This document shows, one piece after another, positions 8,248 through 16,834 of a DNA stretch of 64,000 nt (position 1 is its first letter; every line of letters starts with the position of its first letter). The notes beneath the pieces are model-generated. The model was not told where the DNA came from. It ran no database searches and saw only the letters and a list, made by a program, of their open reading frames with translations. The translations under genes were made by a program, and so were the position numbers. The DNA comes from Pseudomonas helleri (GTDB lineage: Bacteria; Pseudomonadota; Gammaproteobacteria; Pseudomonadales; Pseudomonadaceae): NCBI RefSeq assembly GCF_001043025.1, contig NZ_JYLD01000010.1, forward strand, positions 62,001 to 126,000, in the 5' to 3' direction.

Positions 8248-9066
8248 ATGAGCAAAACGCGTATTGCCTTTATCGGGGCCGGCAACATGGCTTCCAGCCT
8301 GATCGGCGGCCTGCGGGCCAAAGGGCTGGATGCTGCACAGATCCGCGCCTGCGATCCCGGCGCCGAGACCCGGGCCAAGGTCGCGGCCGAGCACGGCATT
8401 GAGGTATTCGCCGACAACGCGCAGGCCGTGCAAGACGCTGACGTGATTGTGATTGCGGTCAAACCGCAAGCCATGAAAGCCGTGTGCCTGGACCTGCGCC
8501 CGCACCTCAAGCCGCATCAATTGTTGGTGTCGGTAGCCGCCGGCATCACCAGCGCCAGCCTGCTGAACTGGGTCGGCGCACAGCCGCTGGTTCGCTGCAT
8601 GCCGAACACTCCGGCCTTGCTGGGCAAGGGCGTGAGCGGCCTGTTCGCCACTGACTCGGTGACCGCCGAACAGCGTCAGCAAGCCGACGAGCTGCTGTCT
8701 GCCGTGGGCATCGTGGTATGGGTCGACACTGAAGCACAGATCGACGCCGTGACCGCCGTGTCGGGCAGCGGCCCGGCGTATTTCTTCCTGCTGATCGAAG
8801 CCATGACCGCCGCTGGCGTCAAGCTCGGCCTGCCCCGTGAAGTGGCCGAGCAACTGGCGCAACACACCTCGCTGGGGGCTGCCCACATGGCCGTGTCCAG
8901 CGGCATCGACGCGGCTGAGCTGCGCCGCCGGGTGACTTCGCCCGCGGGCACCACCGAAGCGGCGATCAAGTCGTTCCAGGCAGACGGCTTTGAAGCCATC
9001 GTCGAAAAAGCATTGAGTGCCGCCGCGCACCGCTCGGCCGAAATGGCCGAACAATTAGGTCAATAA
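8248..9066 (+). CDS. proC: Pyrroline-5-carboxylate reductase
   Basis: Last step of proline synthesis: NAD(P)H-dependent reduction of pyrroline-5-carboxylate. 272 residues with an N-terminal Rossmann motif IAFIGAGNMASSLIGGL, the MPNTPALLGKG block, and the C-terminal ProC signature running from VTSPAGTTEAAI. The SD AAGGATCGG precedes the ATG. yggT starts 8 bases after the stop, so the pair is probably coupled. Confidence 0.96.
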   Translation: MSKTRIAFIGAGNMASSLIGGLRAKGLDAAQIRACDPGAETRAKVAAEHGIEVFADNAQAVQDADVIVIAVKPQAMKAVCLDLRPHLKPHQLLVSVAAGITSASLLNWVGAQPLVRCMPNTPALLGKGVSGLFATDSVTAEQRQQADELLSAVGIVVWVDTEAQIDAVTAVSGSGPAYFFLLIEAMTAAGVKLGLPREVAEQLAQHTSLGAAHMAVSSGIDAAELRRRVTSPAGTTEAAIKSFQADGFEAIVEKALSAAAHRSAEMAEQLGQ

Positions 9067-9074
9067 AGGAGCAC

Positions 9075-9665
9075 ATGATGTCTGGACTTAATGGCGCTGC
9101 CATTTTTGTGATTCAAACCCTGGGTAGCCTCTACCTGCTGATCGTGCTGCTGCGTTTTATCCTGCAACTGGTCCGCGCCAACTTCTACAACCCGCTGTGC
9201 CAGTTCACCGTGCGCGCCACGCAACCGCTGCTCAAGCCGATGCGCCGGGTGATCCCGAGCCTGTTCGGGCTGGACATGTCATCGCTGGTGCTGGCCATTC
9301 TGGTGCAGATGGTGATCTTCGCCGTGGTCCTGACGCTGAGCTACATGTCCTTCAACATCCTCGGGCTGCTGGCCTGGGCGCTGATTGGCGTGTTTACGCT
9401 GTTTTTGAAGGTGTTCTTCTTCGCCATCATCATCAGCGTGATCCTCTCGTGGGTTGCACCGGGCGGCGCCAGCCCGGCCGCTGAGCTGGTTAACCAGATC
9501 ACCGAGCCCGCCCTGGCTCCGTTCCGCCGTATGCTGCCGAGCATGGGCGGCCTGGATATCTCGCCGATTCTGGCGTTCATGGTCATCCAGTTGCTGCAAA
9601 GCTATGTCATCCCGCCTTTGGCGATGTACGTCGGCATGCCGGTCGTGCTGTTCGGCCTGATCTAA
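9075..9665 (+). CDS. yggT: YggT family integral membrane protein
   Basis: 196-residue membrane protein with two YggT repeats, each a pair of hydrophobic segments: residues about 8-30 and 60-90, then about 95-130 and 155-190. The repeat signatures are NPLCQFTVRATQPLLKPMRR and VNQITEPALAPFRRMLP. ATGATG gives two possible starts (9075 or 9078) after AAGGAG. Relatives have been associated with osmotic tolerance and, in Gram-positives and plastids, with cell or organelle division; the mechanism is unknown. Confidence 0.92.
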   Translation: MMSGLNGAAIFVIQTLGSLYLLIVLLRFILQLVRANFYNPLCQFTVRATQPLLKPMRRVIPSLFGLDMSSLVLAILVQMVIFAVVLTLSYMSFNILGLLAWALIGVFTLFLKVFFFAIIISVILSWVAPGGASPAAELVNQITEPALAPFRRMLPSMGGLDISPILAFMVIQLLQSYVIPPLAMYVGMPVVLFGLI

Positions 9666-9676
9666 CGAAAAAACCT

Positions 9677-9742
9677 GTAGGAGCGAGCTTGCCTCGCGAT
9701 CTTTTAAAACATCAAAAGATCGCGAGACAAGCTCGCTCCTAC
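9677..9742. repeat. REP palindrome, type 1
   Basis: GTAGGAGCGAGCTTGCCTCG inverted against ...CAAGCTCGCTCCTAC with a GATCTTTTAAAAC/ATCAAAAGATC core. It lies between yggT and metX, which run in the same direction, so it is one of the few type 1 elements not at a convergent junction. Confidence 0.85.
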
Positions 9743-9817
9743 AGAGGTTTGAGCATTGCTTGCCGCTCTGCCCCCCGCTCATTAGACTTACGCCTCATTT
9801 GAATGAGAGCAGGGTCA

Positions 9818-10957
9818 ATGCCAGCTGCCTTTCCCCCCGATTCCGTTGGTCTGGTCGTGCCGCAAATCGCGCACTTCAGCGAACCGCTGGCGTTAGCCTG
9901 TGGCCGTTCACTGCCTGCCTATGATCTGATTTACGAAACCTATGGCCAGCTCAATGCCACGGCCAGCAATGCCGTGCTGATCTGCCACGCGCTTTCCGGG
10001 CATCACCATGCCGCCGGTTACCACAGTGCCGACGAGCGCAAGCCCGGCTGGTGGGACAGCTGCATCGGCCCCGGCAAGCCGATCGACACCAACAAGTTCT
10101 TCGTGGTCAGCCTCAACAACCTCGGCGGCTGTAATGGCTCTACCGGCCCGAGCAGCCTCAACCCGGAAACCGGCCGCCCGTTTGGTGCTGATTTCCCGGT
10201 GCTGACCGTGGAAGACTGGGTGCACAGCCAGGCCCGTCTGGCCGACCGTTTGGGCATCAACCAGTGGGCCGCCGTAATCGGTGGCAGCCTGGGCGGCATG
10301 CAGGCGTTGCAGTGGAGCATCAGCTACCCGGATCGCCTGCGCCATTGCCTGGCCATTGCTTCGGCGCCCAAATTATCCGCGCAGAACATCGCGTTCAACG
10401 AAGTGGCGCGTCAGGCCATCCTCACCGACCCTGAGTTCCACGGCGGCTCGTTCCAGGAGCAAGGCGTGATCCCCAAGCGTGGCCTGATGCTGGCGCGCAT
10501 GGTCGGGCACATCACTTACCTGTCCGATGACTCCATGGGCGAAAAATTCGGCCGTGGCCTGAAAAACGAAAACCTCAACTACGACTTCCACAGCGTCGAG
10601 TTCCAGGTAGAAAGCTACCTGCGCTATCAGGGCGAGGAGTTTTCCGGGCGTTTCGACGCCAATACCTACCTGTTGATGACCAAAGCGCTGGACTACTTCG
10701 ACCCGGCCGCCAACTTCAACGACGACCTGGCCAAAACCTTTGCCGGGGCCAAGGCACGCTTTTGCGTGATGTCGTTCACCACCGACTGGCGCTTCTCGCC
10801 GGCACGCTCGCGTGAGCTGGTGGATGCGCTGATGGCGGCGAAAAAAGACGTTTGCTACCTCGAGATCGATGCACCGCAGGGCCATGACGCCTTCCTGATT
10901 CCGATCCCGCGCTACCTGCAAGCCTTCAGCAATTACATGAACCGAATAGACCTGTGA
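9818..10957 (+). CDS. metX: Homoserine O-acyltransferase (MetX family, succinyl type in Pseudomonas)
   Basis: Alpha/beta-hydrolase-fold acyltransferase that activates homoserine for methionine synthesis. Start placed at 9818 (MPAAFPPDSVGLVVPQ), the usual Pseudomonas N-terminus; the ATG at 9803 would add five residues. 379 residues, with nucleophile Ser157 in GGSLGGMQAL, plus NLGGCNGSTGPSS and the late Asp and His in FTTDWRFSP and PQGHDAFL. Pseudomonas MetX proteins are reported to use succinyl-CoA rather than acetyl-CoA; that is family knowledge, not visible here. metW follows after 7 bases, the standard metXW pair. Confidence 0.94.
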   Translation: MPAAFPPDSVGLVVPQIAHFSEPLALACGRSLPAYDLIYETYGQLNATASNAVLICHALSGHHHAAGYHSADERKPGWWDSCIGPGKPIDTNKFFVVSLNNLGGCNGSTGPSSLNPETGRPFGADFPVLTVEDWVHSQARLADRLGINQWAAVIGGSLGGMQALQWSISYPDRLRHCLAIASAPKLSAQNIAFNEVARQAILTDPEFHGGSFQEQGVIPKRGLMLARMVGHITYLSDDSMGEKFGRGLKNENLNYDFHSVEFQVESYLRYQGEEFSGRFDANTYLLMTKALDYFDPAANFNDDLAKTFAGAKARFCVMSFTTDWRFSPARSRELVDALMAAKKDVCYLEIDAPQGHDAFLIPIPRYLQAFSNYMNRIDL

Positions 10958-10964
10958 GAACGCC

Positions 10965-11585
10965 ATGAGAGCCGACCTGGAAATCATCCAAGACTGGATC
11001 CCCGCTGGCAGCCGCGTACTCGACCTCGGTTGTGGTGATGGCGAACTGCTGAGCTGGCTGCGCGACAACAAGCAAGTCACCGGCTACGGCCTGGAAAACG
11101 ACCCGGACAACATTGCCGAGTGCGTGGCCAAAGGCATCAACGTGATCGAGCAAGACCTGGACAAAGGGCTGGGCAACTTTGCCAGCAACAGCTTTGACAT
11201 CGTGGTCATGACCCAGGCGCTGCAAGCGGTGCACTACCCTGACCGGATCCTCGACGAGATGCTGCGCGTCGGCCGCCAGTGCATCATCACCTTCCCGAAC
11301 TTCGGTCACTGGCGTTGCCGCTGGTATCTGGCCAGCAAAGGTCGCATGCCTGTTTCCGAATTTCTGCCGTACACCTGGTACAACACGCCGAACATTCACT
11401 TCTGCACCTTCGAAGACTTTGAAGAGCTGTGCCGTGAGCGCGAAGCCCGCGTGATCAACCGCCTTGCTGTAGATCAACAACACCGGCACGGATGGGCGAG
11501 TAAGTTATGGCCTAACCTGTTGGGTGAGATTGGCATTTACCGTGTCAGCAGTCCTGGCCTGCAGGATCATCAAATCGCGGTTTAA
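10965..11585 (+). CDS. metW: Methionine biosynthesis protein MetW
   Basis: 206-residue SAM-methyltransferase-fold protein with the glycine-rich motif VLDLGCGDGELL at residues about 19-30, then VVMTQALQAVHYP and FPNFGHWRCRWYL. MetW is required with MetX for homoserine acylation in proteobacteria and is thought to stimulate MetX rather than to methylate. It is tightly spaced with metX, and the downstream DUF4426 gene starts 25 bases after the stop. Confidence 0.93.
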   Translation: MRADLEIIQDWIPAGSRVLDLGCGDGELLSWLRDNKQVTGYGLENDPDNIAECVAKGINVIEQDLDKGLGNFASNSFDIVVMTQALQAVHYPDRILDEMLRVGRQCIITFPNFGHWRCRWYLASKGRMPVSEFLPYTWYNTPNIHFCTFEDFEELCREREARVINRLAVDQQHRHGWASKLWPNLLGEIGIYRVSSPGLQDHQIAV

Positions 11586-11610
11586 ATCAGGGTTCACAAG
11601 GAGAAGGGCT

Positions 11611-12033
11611 ATGGGTCGGATTGGATTACTGCTGCTGTCGATGTGCTTCGCCGTTCAGGCGATGGCTGCGGGGGCCACCCAGGTGGGCGGCACCGTGGTG
11701 AACTACAACGCCTTCATGACCAACTTCCTGAGCCCTGAGATCACCGCCAGGTACGGCCTGCAACGCAGTGACCAACTGGGTGCGCTGAACTTCAACCTGT
11801 CCAAAGATGATCAAAAAATAGCCAGCACGATCAAGGGCACTTACCGCGAAACTGGTGATAAAAAAGCTAAACCGCTCACCTTCAAACAGGTGATCAATGA
11901 CCAGGGGGCGATTGATTACTTCGCCCAGTTCCCGGTCCAGCCCGCTAAAGTCTATGTGTTCGCCATTGAGCTTAAGGTCAACGGCGAAACCAAAGACATC
12001 GAATTTTCCCAAGAGGTCGCTCCGCTCCAATGA
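11611..12033 (+). CDS. DUF4426 domain-containing exported protein
   Basis: 140-residue protein, with the start set at 11611 by an AAGGAG Shine-Dalgarno and a signal peptide MGRIGLLLLSMCFAVQAMAA with cleavage near AMA-AGA. An upstream in-frame ATG at 11524 lies inside metW and would bury the signal peptide. The mature part is a small beta-rich domain (VGGTVVNYNAFMTNFLSP, AKVYVFAIELKVNG). Function unknown. It sits between metW and rdgB and overlaps the rdgB start by 4 bases. Confidence 0.85.
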   Translation: MGRIGLLLLSMCFAVQAMAAGATQVGGTVVNYNAFMTNFLSPEITARYGLQRSDQLGALNFNLSKDDQKIASTIKGTYRETGDKKAKPLTFKQVINDQGAIDYFAQFPVQPAKVYVFAIELKVNGETKDIEFSQEVAPLQ

Positions 12034-12626
12034 TTAACCTTACGCAACTGGTTTTGGCTAGCCACAACGCCGGCAAACTCAAAGAACTTCAGGCCATGCT
12101 CGGCGAGTCGGTGCAGTTGCGCTCGATTGGAGAATTCAGCAGCGTTGAGCCGGATGAAACCGGCTTGTCGTTCGTTGAAAACGCGATTCTTAAAGCGCGC
12201 AACGCGGCACGTATCTCGGGCTTGCCGGCACTGGCAGACGACTCGGGGCTGGCGGTGGACTTTCTCGGGGGCGCACCGGGCATTTACTCGGCCCGTTATG
12301 CCGACGGCAAAGGCGATGCGGCGAACAACGCCAAGCTGCTCGACGCCTTGAAAGACGTGCCAGAAGCCGAGCGCGGCGCGCAATTTGTGTGCGTGCTGGC
12401 GCTGGTACGCCACGCTGACGACCCGCTGCCAATTATCTGCGAAGGCTTGTGGCACGGCCGCATCCTGCACGCGGCCAGCGGCGAGCACGGTTTTGGTTAC
12501 GACCCGCTGTTTTGGGTGCCGGAGCGCAACTGCTCCAGCGCTGAACTCAGCCCGGCCGAGAAAAACCAGTTGAGCCACCGCGCCCGCGCCATGGACTTGC
12601 TGCGTCAGCGTTTGGGCCTGAAATGA
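12030..12626 (+). CDS. rdgB: dITP/XTP pyrophosphatase RdgB (HAM1 family)
   Basis: House-cleaning nucleotide pyrophosphatase that removes dITP, XTP and ITP. 198 residues with LASHNAGKLKELQAML, the catalytic FVENAILKARNAA block, ADDSGLAVDFLGGAPG and GFGYDPLFW. ATGA overlaps join it to the preceding DUF4426 gene and to hemW, so the segment from metX to hemW reads as one transcription unit. Confidence 0.95.
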   Translation: MINLTQLVLASHNAGKLKELQAMLGESVQLRSIGEFSSVEPDETGLSFVENAILKARNAARISGLPALADDSGLAVDFLGGAPGIYSARYADGKGDAANNAKLLDALKDVPEAERGAQFVCVLALVRHADDPLPIICEGLWHGRILHAASGEHGFGYDPLFWVPERNCSSAELSPAEKNQLSHRARAMDLLRQRLGLK

Positions 12627-13837
12627 CCCATGACACCCCTTCACAGCCGCTCTATCTGGGTGCGGCTGGCTTTACTCAGCAGGCGCCGCGCGCGCCGCTG
12701 ACGCAACTGCCACCCCTGTCGCTGTACATCCATATTCCGTGGTGCGTGCGCAAATGCCCGTACTGCGACTTCAACTCGCACACTGCAAGCCCGGTGCTGC
12801 CCGAAGAAGAATACGTCGACGCGCTGCTGGCCGACCTCGATCAAGACCTGCACGCGGTCTATGGCCGCGAGCTGAGCTCGATCTTTTTTGGCGGCGGCAC
12901 GCCGAGCCTGTTCAGCGCCCAGGCGCTGGGCCGCTTGCTCAAGGGGGTCGAAGCGCGCATCCCGTTTGCCAGCGACATCGAAATAACCCTCGAAGCCAAC
13001 CCCGGCACGTTTGAGCAAGAAAAGTTTGTGGCCTACCGCCAACTGGGGATCAATCGCCTGTCGATTGGCATCCAGAGTTTTCAGCAAGAAAAACTCCAGG
13101 CGCTGGGCCGTATCCACAACGGTGACGAAGCCGTGCGCGCCGCCGGGATGGCGCGTCAGGCGGGCTTTGATAACTTCAACCTCGACTTGATGCACGGTTT
13201 GCCCGATCAGAGCCTGGAGGACGCCCTGAGCGACTTGCGCCAGGCCATTGCCCTCAAACCGACACACCTGTCGTGGTATCAACTGACGCTGGAACCCAAC
13301 ACGGTGTTCTGGAACAAGCCGCCTGATTTGCCCGAAGACGACACCTTGTGGGACATCCAGGAAGCGGGCCAGGCGTTGCTCGCCGAACACGGCTACGCCC
13401 AATACGAAGTGTCGGCCTACGCCCAGCCAGGTCGCCCGGCGCGGCACAACCTGAACTACTGGAGCTTTGGCGACTTTATCGGTATTGGCGCTGGCGCTCA
13501 TGGGAAATTGAGCCATCCTGATGGCCGAATCGTCCGCACCTGGAAGACCCGTCTTCCAAAGGACTACCTCAATCCAGCCAAAAACTTTCAAGCCGGTGAG
13601 AAAACCCTGACAGCGGAAGAGCTACCGTTTGAGTTTCTAATGAACGCCTTGCGTCTGACCGACGGCGTCGACTCATCGCTCTACCCGCAGCGCACCGGTT
13701 TACCTCTTGAGAGTTTGAACGAGGGACGGCAGGCGGCAGAACAAAGCGGCTTATTGCAGGTCGAACCGACACGCTTGGCGGCGACCGCCCGAGGGCAGTT
13801 GTTTCTCAACGACTTGTTACAGCACTTTCTGATCTAA
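12623..13837 (+). CDS. hemW: Radical SAM heme chaperone HemW
   Basis: 404-residue radical SAM protein, formerly called oxygen-independent coproporphyrinogen oxidase-like. The cluster motif is CVRKCPYCDFNSH (CxxxCxxC), followed by SIFFGGGTPSLF and the HemW C-terminal domain. It lacks the N-terminal extension of true HemN and is placed after rdgB, the conserved rdgB-hemW context, which favours HemW (heme transfer) over HemN. Overlaps rdgB by four bases. Confidence 0.94.
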   Translation: MTHDTPSQPLYLGAAGFTQQAPRAPLTQLPPLSLYIHIPWCVRKCPYCDFNSHTASPVLPEEEYVDALLADLDQDLHAVYGRELSSIFFGGGTPSLFSAQALGRLLKGVEARIPFASDIEITLEANPGTFEQEKFVAYRQLGINRLSIGIQSFQQEKLQALGRIHNGDEAVRAAGMARQAGFDNFNLDLMHGLPDQSLEDALSDLRQAIALKPTHLSWYQLTLEPNTVFWNKPPDLPEDDTLWDIQEAGQALLAEHGYAQYEVSAYAQPGRPARHNLNYWSFGDFIGIGAGAHGKLSHPDGRIVRTWKTRLPKDYLNPAKNFQAGEKTLTAEELPFEFLMNALRLTDGVDSSLYPQRTGLPLESLNEGRQAAEQSGLLQVEPTRLAATARGQLFLNDLLQHFLI

Positions 13838-13846
13838 GGAACGCGA

Positions 13847-14173
13847 ATGGACTTGGTACTTGACCTGCTTGCCACCGTGTCACGCTGGAGCCGCAGCCAT
13901 CTCTCCGAGATATCCCTGGCCCTGATTGGCTGCCTGCTGGTGCTGTTTGGTGCGGACTTTAAAGGGTGGGTTGAACAGCGTCTGGGCAGCATCGCCGGTG
14001 CCTTGCGCGTTCCCTTGATGGCCCTGCTGTGCCTGATCGGCAGCGGCGCGGCCCTGATCTACGCCACCCCATGGGTTGAGCGCGGCCTGAGCCAATTCAA
14101 CAACTACAGCCTTGCGCCGGTGTTGTTGGTAGTACTGGTGTTGATCGGCGTAGTCGCAGATCGCCGCGGATAA
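13847..14173 (+). CDS. DUF3392 family membrane protein
   Basis: 108-residue protein with three hydrophobic segments: about residues 18-40 (LSEISLALIGCLLVLFGA), 55-75 (LMALLCLIGSGAALIYA) and 88-106 (LAPVLLVVLVLIGVVA). It begins 9 bases after hemW and is probably the last gene of the metX-hemW unit. No function is known for the family. A type 1 REP element follows 13 bases after the stop. Confidence 0.83.
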   Translation: MDLVLDLLATVSRWSRSHLSEISLALIGCLLVLFGADFKGWVEQRLGSIAGALRVPLMALLCLIGSGAALIYATPWVERGLSQFNNYSLAPVLLVVLVLIGVVADRRG

Positions 14174-14186
14174 CCCCGCCCCCCCT

Positions 14187-14252
14187 GTAGGAGCGAGCTT
14201 GCCTCGCGATCTTTTGATCTTTTAAAAGATCGCGAGGCAAGCTCGCTCCTAC
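14187..14252. repeat. REP palindrome, type 1
   Basis: GTAGGAGCGAGCTTGCCTCG against its complement, core GATCTTTTGATCTTTTAAAAGATC. It lies between the DUF3392 gene and the detached copy of the trmB 3' end, so it probably marked the original DUF3392/trmB convergent junction. Confidence 0.85.
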
Positions 14253-14267
14253 AGAGGATTGCGTTTT

Positions 14268-14311
14268 TTACGCCAACTTCTCGAACTTCAAATCCCACAC
14301 GCCATGGCCAA
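14268..14311. repeat. Detached 44-bp copy of the trmB 3' end (left direct repeat)
   Basis: These 44 bases, starting TTACGCCAACTTCTCGAACT, are identical to 15251-15294, the last 44 bases of trmB including its stop codon (read as TTA on this strand). No other part of trmB is present at this site. The two copies are in direct orientation and bracket the EamA transporter gene, like attachment-site duplications left when DNA integrates at a gene 3' end. Confidence 0.9.
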
Positions 14312-14372
14312 AGTTAAAGAGCACTACTGAACAGACAAACTTCCGTAATTTACGCAGTCACGGGCTTTAGTT

Positions 14373-15206
14373 ATGTCACTGACGGTATTTGAAATAGTCC
14401 TCGTAGCCGCCGTTCTACACGCGTCATGGAACGCCATTGTTAAAGCTGGCAAGAACACGGTATTAACCATGGTGCTGGTGACCGCTTCAGCGGCGCTATG
14501 GGCTGTTGTTTTACTGCCTGTTCTTCCTTCCCCAAGCCCAGAAAGCTGGCCCTATATTGCGCTGTCTGCAGCACTGCAAATCGCATATTTTGCACTGGTC
14601 GCAAGAATCTATCGCATTGCAGACATGAGCCAAACTTATCCAATAATGCGCGGTGCGGCACCGCTTATTGTTGCTCTCGCCGGTACCCTTTTCCTCGACG
14701 AAACCTTGTCCAACCCTGCCTGGCTGGGTGTCTGTATTATCTGTTCGGGTATTTTAATAATGCTCTGGAGCGGGGGGCAAAAGAGTCGGGAAGGTTTAAT
14801 ACTCGCGCTATTAAACGCTTTGGTTATTAGCGGCTACACATTAGTCGATGGTATTGGCGTACGGTTATCCGCAGCACCAGCGTCTTACACGCTCTGGATA
14901 TTTCTGATTACTGGCGCATCTATTGGCTGCTGGGCAACACTCACTCAATGGTCGCAGACGCGTCACTATCTGCGGCTCAATTGGCACTTGGGTGCTGTCG
15001 GAGGTCTTGGCACTCTGGTTTCTTATGGGCTGGCCTTATATGCAATGACTCAGGCCCCCGTAGCCGTCGTGGCCGCGCTGCGTGAAACATCAATTTTGTT
15101 CTCAGCCGTCATCTCATGGCTGATTCTGAAAGAACACATCACGGTCGTACGTTGCGTGTCCGTATGCGTGATTGCAATCGGGGCAATCACGTTACGTCTG
15201 GCTTAG
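14373..15206 (+). CDS. EamA/DMT family transporter
   Basis: 277-residue inner-membrane transporter of the drug/metabolite superfamily with about ten hydrophobic segments and two EamA repeats (residues about 5-136 and 147-277). Family-like blocks are AVLHASWNAIVKAG and, at the end of the first half, the YPIMRGAAPLIVAL region. The second half contains APVAVVAALRETSILFSAV. The substrate is unknown. Base composition is visibly more AT-rich than its neighbours, with many ATT, TTA and AAT codons. The gene lies alone between two copies of the trmB 3' end, which suggests horizontal acquisition. No integrase or transposase accompanies it. Confidence 0.9.
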   Translation: MSLTVFEIVLVAAVLHASWNAIVKAGKNTVLTMVLVTASAALWAVVLLPVLPSPSPESWPYIALSAALQIAYFALVARIYRIADMSQTYPIMRGAAPLIVALAGTLFLDETLSNPAWLGVCIICSGILIMLWSGGQKSREGLILALLNALVISGYTLVDGIGVRLSAAPASYTLWIFLITGASIGCWATLTQWSQTRHYLRLNWHLGAVGGLGTLVSYGLALYAMTQAPVAVVAALRETSILFSAVISWLILKEHITVVRCVSVCVIAIGAITLRLA

Positions 15207-15208
15207 AA

Positions 15209-15236
15209 ACCGGCCTCCAAGCAGGGGGAGACCGGC
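15209..15236 (+). terminator. Possible terminator hairpin after EamA gene
   Basis: Just after the stop codon: CCGG-C-CTCC, a short loop, then GGAG-A-CCGG, followed by CACTTTAATAAA. The stem has one mismatch and the T-rich tail is short, so this is tentative. Confidence 0.4.
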
Positions 15237-15250
15237 ACTTTAATAAATAC

Positions 15251-15294
15251 TTACGCCAACTTCTCGAACTTCAAATCCCACACGCCATGGCCAA
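15251..15294. repeat. trmB 3' end, right direct repeat of the transporter cassette
   Basis: Right-hand copy of the 44-bp direct repeat, forming the intact last 14 codons plus part of another codon of trmB. The repeat starts exactly at the trmB stop codon. Sequences outside the 44 bases do not match on either side. Confidence 0.9.
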
Positions 15295-15973
15295 GACGTT
15301 CGCCACGGCGTTCGAATTTGGTCACCGGGCGCTCGGCCGGGCGTGGGACGCACTGGCCGTCTTCGGCCAGGTTGCGGTAACCCGGCGCGACGTTCATGAC
15401 TTCCAGCATGTACTCGGCATACGGTTCCCAGTCGGTCGCCATGTGCAGCACGCCACCCACTTTCAGCTTGGAACGCACCAGTTCGGCAAACGATGCCTGG
15501 ACGATGCGGCGCTTGTGGTGACGGCTCTTGTGCCATGGGTCCGGGAAGAACAGCAGCAGGCGGTCGAGGCTGTTGTCAGCCACGCAGCGGGTCAGGACTT
15601 CGATCGCGTCGCAGTCGTAAACCCGCAGGTTGGTCAGGCCTTGGGTCAGCACGCCGTTAAGCAGCGCGCCCACACCCGGACGGTGAACCTCGACGCCGAT
15701 GAAGTCTTGCTCAGGCGAAGCCGCCGCCATTTCCAGCAGGGAGTGACCCATGCCGAAGCCGATTTCCAAGGTGCGCGGGGCCGAGCGACCAAACACCTGG
15801 TCGTAATCGACCGGCGCATCGGCCAGCGGCAGCACGTACAGCGGCGCGCCTTGATCCAGGCCGCGTTGCTGGCCTTCGGTCATGCGCCCGGCACGCATCA
15901 CAAAGCTCTTGATGCGGCGGTGCTGGCGGTCGTCGCCTTCTTCCAGGGTTGGGGTGTCGAGTGATTCAGTCAT
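15251..15973 (-). CDS. trmB: tRNA (guanosine(46)-N7)-methyltransferase
   Basis: SAM-dependent enzyme that makes m7G46 in tRNA variable loops. 240 residues with the SAM motif LEIGFGMGHSLLEMA, the EVHRPGVG block, DRLLLFFPDPWHKSRHHKRR (the PDPW-K/H signature) and MATDWEPYAEYMLEV. The C-terminus RLGHGVWDLKFEKLA is encoded by the repeated 44 bases. thiG ends 9 bases upstream on the same strand, so thiS-thiG-trmB probably share a transcript, an arrangement common in Pseudomonas. Confidence 0.96.
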   Translation of the reverse strand: MTESLDTPTLEEGDDRQHRRIKSFVMRAGRMTEGQQRGLDQGAPLYVLPLADAPVDYDQVFGRSAPRTLEIGFGMGHSLLEMAAASPEQDFIGVEVHRPGVGALLNGVLTQGLTNLRVYDCDAIEVLTRCVADNSLDRLLLFFPDPWHKSRHHKRRIVQASFAELVRSKLKVGGVLHMATDWEPYAEYMLEVMNVAPGYRNLAEDGQCVPRPAERPVTKFERRGERLGHGVWDLKFEKLA

Positions 15974-15982
15974 CAGTGGCTC

Positions 15983-16777
15983 TTACTTGATCAGACCATC
16001 CAGCGGCGAGGAGGCGCTGGCATAGAGTTTTTTCGGCATGCGCCCGGCCAGATACGCCAGACGGCCCGCCACAATGGCGTGCTTCATGGCTTCGGCCATG
16101 ATGATTGGATGCTGGGCGTTGGCGATGGCTGAGTTCATCAGCACGGCTTCGCAGCCCATTTCCATGGCGATGGTGGCGTCGGAGGCAGTGCCTACGCCCG
16201 CGTCCACCAGCACCGGGATTTTCGCTTCTTCCAGAATGATCCGCAGGTTGTACGGGTTGCAGATGCCCAACCCCGTGCCGATCAGGCCCGCCAGCGGCAT
16301 GACCGCGATGCAGCCCATGGCTTCAAGCTCGCGGGCGATGATCGGGTCATCGCTGGTGTACACCATCACGTCAAAACCGTCCTTGACCAGCACTTCGGCG
16401 GCCTTGAGGGTTTCGATCACGTTCGGGAACAGGGTTTTCTGGTCTGCCAGCACTTCAAGTTTGACCAGGTTGTGGCCGTCGAGCAGCTCACGGGCCAGTC
16501 GGCAGGTTCGCACGGCTTCAACCGCGTCGTAGCACCCGGCGGTGTTCGGCAGGATGGTGTAGCGATCTGGCGGCAACACGTCGAGCAGGTTCGGCTCGCC
16601 GGGGTTTTGCCCGATGTTGGTACGACGCACAGCGACGGTGACGATTTCTGCGCCCGAGGCTTCGATGGCCAGGCGGGTTTCTTCCAGGTCACGGTATTTG
16701 CCGGTGCCTACCAGCAAACGCGACTGGTACGTACGGCCGGCCAACACGAAAGGCTTGTCGCTGCGAACATTGCTCAT
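15983..16777 (-). CDS. thiG: Thiazole synthase ThiG
   Basis: TIM-barrel enzyme forming the thiazole phosphate of thiamine from DXP, dehydroglycine and ThiS thiocarboxylate. Start set at 16777 (MSNVRSDKPFVLAGRTYQSR), preceded by GAGGATTCCCG; the upstream in-frame ATG adds nine unrelated residues. 264 residues with LVGTGKY, VTVAVRRTNIGQNPGEPNLL, KLEVLADQKTLFPN and DAGVGTASDATIAMEMGC. thiS lies just upstream on the same strand. Confidence 0.96.
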   Translation of the reverse strand: MSNVRSDKPFVLAGRTYQSRLLVGTGKYRDLEETRLAIEASGAEIVTVAVRRTNIGQNPGEPNLLDVLPPDRYTILPNTAGCYDAVEAVRTCRLARELLDGHNLVKLEVLADQKTLFPNVIETLKAAEVLVKDGFDVMVYTSDDPIIARELEAMGCIAVMPLAGLIGTGLGICNPYNLRIILEEAKIPVLVDAGVGTASDATIAMEMGCEAVLMNSAIANAQHPIIMAEAMKHAIVAGRLAYLAGRMPKKLYASASSPLDGLIK

Positions 16778-16834
16778 CGGGAATCCTCTTCTGATTGTGT
16801 GCACTGTGGACAGGAGTGAAGCGGGGCCAGGTGA

